Positions 60,242 through 64,000 of a stretch of 64,000 nucleotides of DNA are shown here, one piece after another (the stretch's first letter is position 1; every line of letters begins with the position of its first letter). The position numbers were made by a program, and so were the translations under genes. This stretch comes from CATOSD01 sp965203135 (GTDB taxonomy: Bacteria > Chloroflexota > Dehalococcoidia > Lucifugimonadales > CATOSD01), in the NCBI GenBank assembly GCA_965203135.1, contig CBDBBO010000001.1:372001-436000 (forward strand), written 5' to 3'. The notes beneath the pieces were generated by a model. The model had not been told where the DNA came from. It worked only from the letters and a program-made list of their open reading frames with translations, and made no database searches.

Positions 60242-60262
60242 ATGTGTAACGTGTATACACAT
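60242..60262. promoter_or_regulatory. Palindromic operator upstream of the PIN toxin-antitoxin pair
   Basis: ATGTGTA and TACACAT arms are separated by ACGTGTA; a smaller palindrome, GTGTATACAC, lies within. It sits 13 bases before the antitoxin start and over the likely promoter (TTGACG at 60224-60229), the usual place for antitoxin autorepression. Confidence 0.5.
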
Positions 60263-60274
60263 ATCTGATGAAAG

Positions 60275-60562
60275 ATGAGTGCGCCGATGGCCAGAGTCCA
60301 ACTGATAATCCCTGATGAGGACCGAGAACAGTTCGTCCGCCAGGCGCGCAGGGAGGGCCTGACCTTCAGCGCGTGGCTGCGAGCCGCGGCCCGTGATCGG
60401 CTCGAGGCGCGGCAGCGCGCGGAACGCTTCAAGTCGTCGGAGGATCTGTGGAGTTTCTTTCGGCGATGCGACGCTCGGCGAGGTTCCGGTACCGAGCCTG
60501 ACTGGGAAGAGCATAAGCGCAACATCGAAGCGTCCCGCCTGCACGGGCTCCCCGAGGTATGA
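60275..60562 (+). CDS. Antitoxin of a PIN-toxin pair (ribbon-helix-helix type)
   Basis: 95 residues: MARVQLIIPDEDREQFVRQA and EGLTFSAWLRAAARDRLEAR form an RHH-like DNA-binding region, and the tail LWSFFRRCDAR...EPDWEEHKRNIEASR is the toxin-binding arm. Start could be this ATG or the one 12 bases downstream. Overlaps the toxin start as ATGA. Confidence 0.82.
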   Translation: MSAPMARVQLIIPDEDREQFVRQARREGLTFSAWLRAAARDRLEARQRAERFKSSEDLWSFFRRCDARRGSGTEPDWEEHKRNIEASRLHGLPEV

Positions 60563-60957
60563 TATTCGTCGACACCAACGTGTTCATGTACGCGGTTGGT
60601 AAACCGCATCCGCTCAAGGCCCGCGCACGTGACTTCTTCGATGATTCCCTCCTGAATCTTACACCCCTCTGCACATCTGCCGAGGTTCTGCAAGAGTTGG
60701 TTCATGCCTATCTGCCTGTCGGCAAATACGACGTGTTCGAAGACGTCTTAGACCTTTTGGACAAGGCCGGCGTGGAGGTGTGGCCGCTGGAGGAGGCGGA
60801 CGTTGTCCTGGCAAGTCGGCTCCATTCAGAGCATCCTACCCTGGCTGCCAGGGACTTGTGCCATCTTGCAAGCTGTCGGCGTCGCGGCGTCCGGCAGATA
60901 ATGACCTTCGACGAGGCACTTGGCGCGGTATCGCAGCACGAACAGCACAATGGCTGA
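60559..60957 (+). CDS. PIN-domain toxin (VapC-like)
   Basis: 132 residues: MIFVDTNVFMYAVGKPHPLK (first Asp), CTSAEVLQELVHAYL (Glu), LAARDLCHLASCRRRGV (Asp) and MTFDEAL (last Asp) give the complete PIN acidic site. Coupled to its antitoxin. It marks the left edge of an accessory region. Confidence 0.88.
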   Translation: MIFVDTNVFMYAVGKPHPLKARARDFFDDSLLNLTPLCTSAEVLQELVHAYLPVGKYDVFEDVLDLLDKAGVEVWPLEEADVVLASRLHSEHPTLAARDLCHLASCRRRGVRQIMTFDEALGAVSQHEQHNG

Positions 60958-61026
60958 CGCGCCTGCGCGAAGTGAGTCGCACGGCAAGATAACGTCACTG
61001 GAATGACTACGAATTGGGATTGAGCG

Positions 61027-62241
61027 ATGTTCAATCATACTCCTGACGACATCCAGGGCACTTCTCTCTTCGATTGCTATGGCCGTACGGATCGTTCTGG
61101 CGGGCGTCATGCTGAAACCACGTTCGAGTTCTTTAATCGTTCGGCTTGGCGAAGTGCGGAAATCGCTAGAGCCACTCTTGAATCATGGTATGCCAACGTT
61201 CCTCTCGAAAAAAAGGCGGACTTGCGAGGCCGATTCAGAGGCGACGATAGGCGTCACTCGAGCGCACTGCTGGAGTTAGTAGCGCACGAGATCCTGAGCG
61301 CCCTTGCTGACGAAGTCCAACCAGATCCAGACTTCAATGGAGGGCGTCCTGATTTCTCAGCCGTCTACGGAAACACAAGATTGATCGTAGAATGTACCGT
61401 CGCCCAAGAATCCGACTTGGAATTCGGCGCTCTTCAAAGAGAGAGGGCCGTATTGGATGCTGTAAACTCGGTTCGGTCAGGCCACTTCGGGCTCAAGCTC
61501 GAACCTCACGCTGTAGGTGACACCCAGCCTTCTCTAAGGAAGCTGCGGAAGTTCTTGGAGAAATGGTTGGAATCTCTTAGTGCACAAAGTCATTCAACGC
61601 TGATCCAAGCCGGGTCGCCTTTCGAGTCCACGATCTGGAAGTCAAAGGGTTGGGAATTGCGCTTCGAGGCGATTCCATTTGGCTTTCCGGTCGAAGGCGG
61701 TCCGCTAGGAATTATCCAATGGCCGGTACGGACAATAATGGGCGAGGCGACTATCGGCAGGGCTTTGGACAAGAAAGCAGAGAAGTATAGACGTCCACAA
61801 GTGCCCTACCTCATCGTTGCTGCGGAAAGGGAGAGCATTGAGGGACCCGAGGTGATCTTGGATGCCTTGCTGGGACGGACAAAGGTGATCATTGGCCCTG
61901 ATGGTTTGACACAGACGAGGACTTTCGACGGTCTCTGGGGGGCGCCATCTCATCCCAGAAACTGCCATGTGTCTGCGGTTCTGTACAAGCATAGAATGAA
62001 GGATGCATGGAGCATTTGTAGTCAGATACCTGGCACCAGCTACTTCGACGATGCTTGTCGTACGACACCTAGTTGGCAGTTGGTCCACAATCCAGCAGCC
62101 GATGTTCCACTGCCACGAGGGATCTTCCCATTTGCCACTGAGCACGTTTGGTTTTCTGAACAACTGACTCCAGTAGCCCCGACTCGTACTCTGAACGATG
62201 TGTTAGGCCTTCCTGATCCATGGCCGGGTGAAGAACACTAG
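61027..62241 (+). CDS. PD-(D/E)XK-like protein next to a restriction specificity gene
   Basis: 404 residues, no family recognised with certainty. Around residues 78-125, SSALLELVAHEILSALADEV precedes GGRPDFSAVYGNTRLIVECT, i.e. E...PD-x(n)-E-C-T, resembling the PD-(D/E)XK nuclease core with Thr in place of Lys. The remainder is mixed alpha/beta. Base composition is clearly less GC-rich than the chromosome average, suggesting transfer. It occupies the position where hsdM would be expected upstream of hsdS. Probably a defence nuclease or related factor. Confidence 0.6.
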   Translation: MFNHTPDDIQGTSLFDCYGRTDRSGGRHAETTFEFFNRSAWRSAEIARATLESWYANVPLEKKADLRGRFRGDDRRHSSALLELVAHEILSALADEVQPDPDFNGGRPDFSAVYGNTRLIVECTVAQESDLEFGALQRERAVLDAVNSVRSGHFGLKLEPHAVGDTQPSLRKLRKFLEKWLESLSAQSHSTLIQAGSPFESTIWKSKGWELRFEAIPFGFPVEGGPLGIIQWPVRTIMGEATIGRALDKKAEKYRRPQVPYLIVAAERESIEGPEVILDALLGRTKVIIGPDGLTQTRTFDGLWGAPSHPRNCHVSAVLYKHRMKDAWSICSQIPGTSYFDDACRTTPSWQLVHNPAADVPLPRGIFPFATEHVWFSEQLTPVAPTRTLNDVLGLPDPWPGEEH

Positions 62242-62290
62242 GCCGTGCGATGCTGTTGATTAACTCATACGGACTGGAGGCCGACAACCA

Positions 62291-63760
62291 ATGACGTTGA
62301 GTCCTAGGCTGGTCCCCTACCCCGCCTACAAACCCTCCGGCGTACCCTGGCTCGGCGATGTGCCGAGACATTGGGGCGTGGTGCGGCTCAAGCAGGTCTG
62401 TTCACGTCACTCGCTCTACGGTGCTAACGTTGCTGCCGCGAACTATCAGGACACAGGAATACGCTTCCTACGGACAACCGACATAACGGAAGACGGAGAC
62501 CTTATCGACGGCGGTGTGTTTGTATCCGAGGATCTTGTGAAAGATCACCCATTGACTGACGGAGACATCCTATTGTCCCGAAGTGGGACAGTCGGGCGAA
62601 GCTTTCTGTATTCGTCTCAACATGGTCAATGCTCTTATGCAGGCTACTTGGTGCGATACGTCCCAAACATGGACATAATCCCCAAATACCTTTTTCTGTT
62701 CACCAAGACGAGCTACTTCAACGACTTCTTGCGGCTCATGGCCATTTCCTCGACCATAGAGAACGTAAACGCTGAGAAATACGCAAACTGCCATCTCCCC
62801 CTCCCGCCCCTCGCCGAGCAAAGCGCCATCGTGCGCTACCTGGACCATGCCGACCGGCGCATCCGCCGCTACGCCGACGCCAAGCGCAAGCTCGTCGACC
62901 TGCTGGAGGAGGAGAAGCAGGCCGTCATCAACCGGGCCGTCACCCGCGGCCTCGACCCCGACGTCCGCCTCAAGCCCTCCGGCGTCGAGTGGCTCGGTGA
63001 CGTGCCGGAGCACTGGGAGGTGCGGCGGTTAGGTCACCTAGCCACCAAGTTCGGAAGCGGCATAACACCCTTGGGAGGAGCGACGGTCTACGAAGAAGAT
63101 GGCGTGCCGTTTTTGCGGAGCCAGAATGTACACTTCGACGGCCTTCAATTGCGAGGTGTTGCGAGAATTCCGCAGAGGATCCACCGGGAAATGGCAGGTT
63201 CTCATGTAATGCCTGGTGACGTCCTGCTGAACATCACTGGCGCTTCCATCGGACGCACCTGCTACGTTCCCGACGACTTCACCGAAGGCAATGTGAATCA
63301 GCATGTCTGCATCATTCGCCCTGACCGAGGTCGTCTGCTTCCGAGGTTGCTGTCCTCATACTTGTCGACGCCTATGATCCAGCGTGAGGTTCAGCTTGAA
63401 CAAAGCGGAGCGTCAAGAGAAGGGCTGACCTTACATTCCATACGCAACTTCAAGATTGTTGTCCCACCCCTGGACGAACAGGCCACCATCGTCGAGTACC
63501 TTGACAAGGCCACCGCGGGCATCGACGCCGCCATCGCCCGCGCGCGGCGGCAGATCGAGCTGATAGACGAGTACCGCACCCGCCTCGTCTCCGACGTGGT
63601 GACGGGCAAGCTGGACGTGCGCGAGGCGGCGGCGCAGTTGCCTGACGAAGCCGACTGTCAGCGTCCCGTAGAGGAAGGCAGCCCGATGGCGAACGGTATG
63701 AACCAGGAAATCAACAACGCCGCAGAGGGACAGGCAATCGCGAAGGAGGTGCCCGCATGA
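62291..63760 (+). CDS. hsdS: Type I restriction-modification specificity subunit
   Basis: 489 residues with two target-recognition domains, each introduced by a KPSGVPWLGDVPRHWGV / KPSGVEWLGDVPEHWEV repeat. Conserved helical spacers follow them: LPPLAEQSAIVRYLDHADRR and PPLDEQATIVEYLDKATAGI, which set half-site spacing. The recognition parts are less GC-rich than the flanking conserved parts, as expected for exchangeable domains. The C-terminal ~45 residues are an unusual low-complexity tail. No hsdM or hsdR is in the window. Confidence 0.92.
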   Translation: MTLSPRLVPYPAYKPSGVPWLGDVPRHWGVVRLKQVCSRHSLYGANVAAANYQDTGIRFLRTTDITEDGDLIDGGVFVSEDLVKDHPLTDGDILLSRSGTVGRSFLYSSQHGQCSYAGYLVRYVPNMDIIPKYLFLFTKTSYFNDFLRLMAISSTIENVNAEKYANCHLPLPPLAEQSAIVRYLDHADRRIRRYADAKRKLVDLLEEEKQAVINRAVTRGLDPDVRLKPSGVEWLGDVPEHWEVRRLGHLATKFGSGITPLGGATVYEEDGVPFLRSQNVHFDGLQLRGVARIPQRIHREMAGSHVMPGDVLLNITGASIGRTCYVPDDFTEGNVNQHVCIIRPDRGRLLPRLLSSYLSTPMIQREVQLEQSGASREGLTLHSIRNFKIVVPPLDEQATIVEYLDKATAGIDAAIARARRQIELIDEYRTRLVSDVVTGKLDVREAAAQLPDEADCQRPVEEGSPMANGMNQEINNAAEGQAIAKEVPA

Positions 63761-64000
63761 CGGATTGGAGCAAGTGCCCGGCGGTGGAAAGCGTGCCCGA
63801 CAGGCTTAGCGGGGCCTGGGTGTTCACCGGAACCAGGCTGCCCATATCGGCTCTGTTCGAGAACCTGGAGGCGGGCGCCACTATCGAAGAGTTCATGGAT
63901 TGGTTCGCGCCCGTGGACGAATGGAAGGTAAGGGCAGTTCTGCAATTCGTGGCCGATTCCTCGAAGGCGCCCGTACCGGTGAGCAGCCTTGAAGATACTG
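63757..64000 (+). CDS. DUF433 family protein (truncated by window end)
   Basis: 81 residues visible, running off the edge. CPAVESVPDRLSGAWVFTGT, RLPISALFENLEAGATIEEF and KVRAVLQFVAD match DUF433, a small winged-helix-like antitoxin family usually paired with a DUF5615 PIN-like toxin. AAGGAGG lies before the ATG, which overlaps the hsdS stop as ATGA, so it is cotranslated with hsdS. Confidence 0.82.
   Translation, partial: MTDWSKCPAVESVPDRLSGAWVFTGTRLPISALFENLEAGATIEEFMDWFAPVDEWKVRAVLQFVADSSKAPVPVSSLEDT

Overview
The window is 64 kb of GC-rich bacterial chromosome with densely packed genes on both strands. Several things suggest an uncultured Chloroflexota, probably Dehalococcoidia/SAR202-like: the gene content (three CaiB/BaiF CoA-transferases, a thiolase-like/DUF35 pair, paired DUF3105 proteins, an RCC1-repeat lipoprotein, an arylsulfotransferase-like propeller), frequent GTG/TTG starts, and many short GC-rich palindromic repeats between genes. 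That placement is an inference from gene content, not a phylogeny.

Region by region. 0-5.8 kb holds a plus-strand purine operon (purD, purE, purB, purC, two DUF3105 paralogues, purS). 5.8-11.8 kb holds a minus-strand histidine operon (hisZ, hisG, a phospholipase-C-like gene, hisD, hisC, hisB). 12-20 kb has a glycosyltransferase, DegV, a serine hydrolase, a DUF35/thiolase-like pair, a phosphoesterase, an MFS exporter and an SDR. 20.2-24 kb has an antitoxin without a toxin, an IS5-family element sitting exactly on the stop codon of a 14-repeat RCC1 lipoprotein, and an SRAP/YedK gene. 24.7-32.7 kb is an acyl-CoA/amino-acid block (three CoA-transferases, an aminotransferase, a P-loop protein, RidA, an MBL hydrolase, tRNA-Arg, tRNA-His) between two ~600-bp inverted copies of a noncoding repeat. 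33.5-46.6 kb has a triplicated Cys/His-repeat protein with a DUF6508-like tail, a Uma2 nuclease, pepA, a class III aminotransferase, a lactonase-like MBL with an altered metal site, mtaB, fabF, recJ and lgt. 46.7-47.4 kb has tiny genes and an unusual tRNA-like gene.

47.5-50.6 kb is the most unusual stretch. A DUF4379-type zinc-ribbon gene is split by a 1,729-bp insertion. The insertion has ~20-bp terminal inverted repeats and a near-perfect 8-bp target duplication. Inside it are a six-repeat CRISPR array (29-nt repeats, 32-nt spacers) and, four bases away, a catalytically intact TnpB. No cas gene is in the window. The disrupted gene lies between two ~200-bp direct repeats, so the insertions look nested.

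51-60.2 kb returns to housekeeping and core genes (xerD, a small membrane protein, uvrC, a slipin/NfeD pair, a VapC-type toxin with its antitoxin, glycerate kinase, an arylsulfotransferase-like protein). 60.2-64 kb is accessory: a second PIN toxin-antitoxin pair, a PD-(D/E)XK-like protein, a type I restriction specificity subunit and a truncated DUF433 gene at the window edge.
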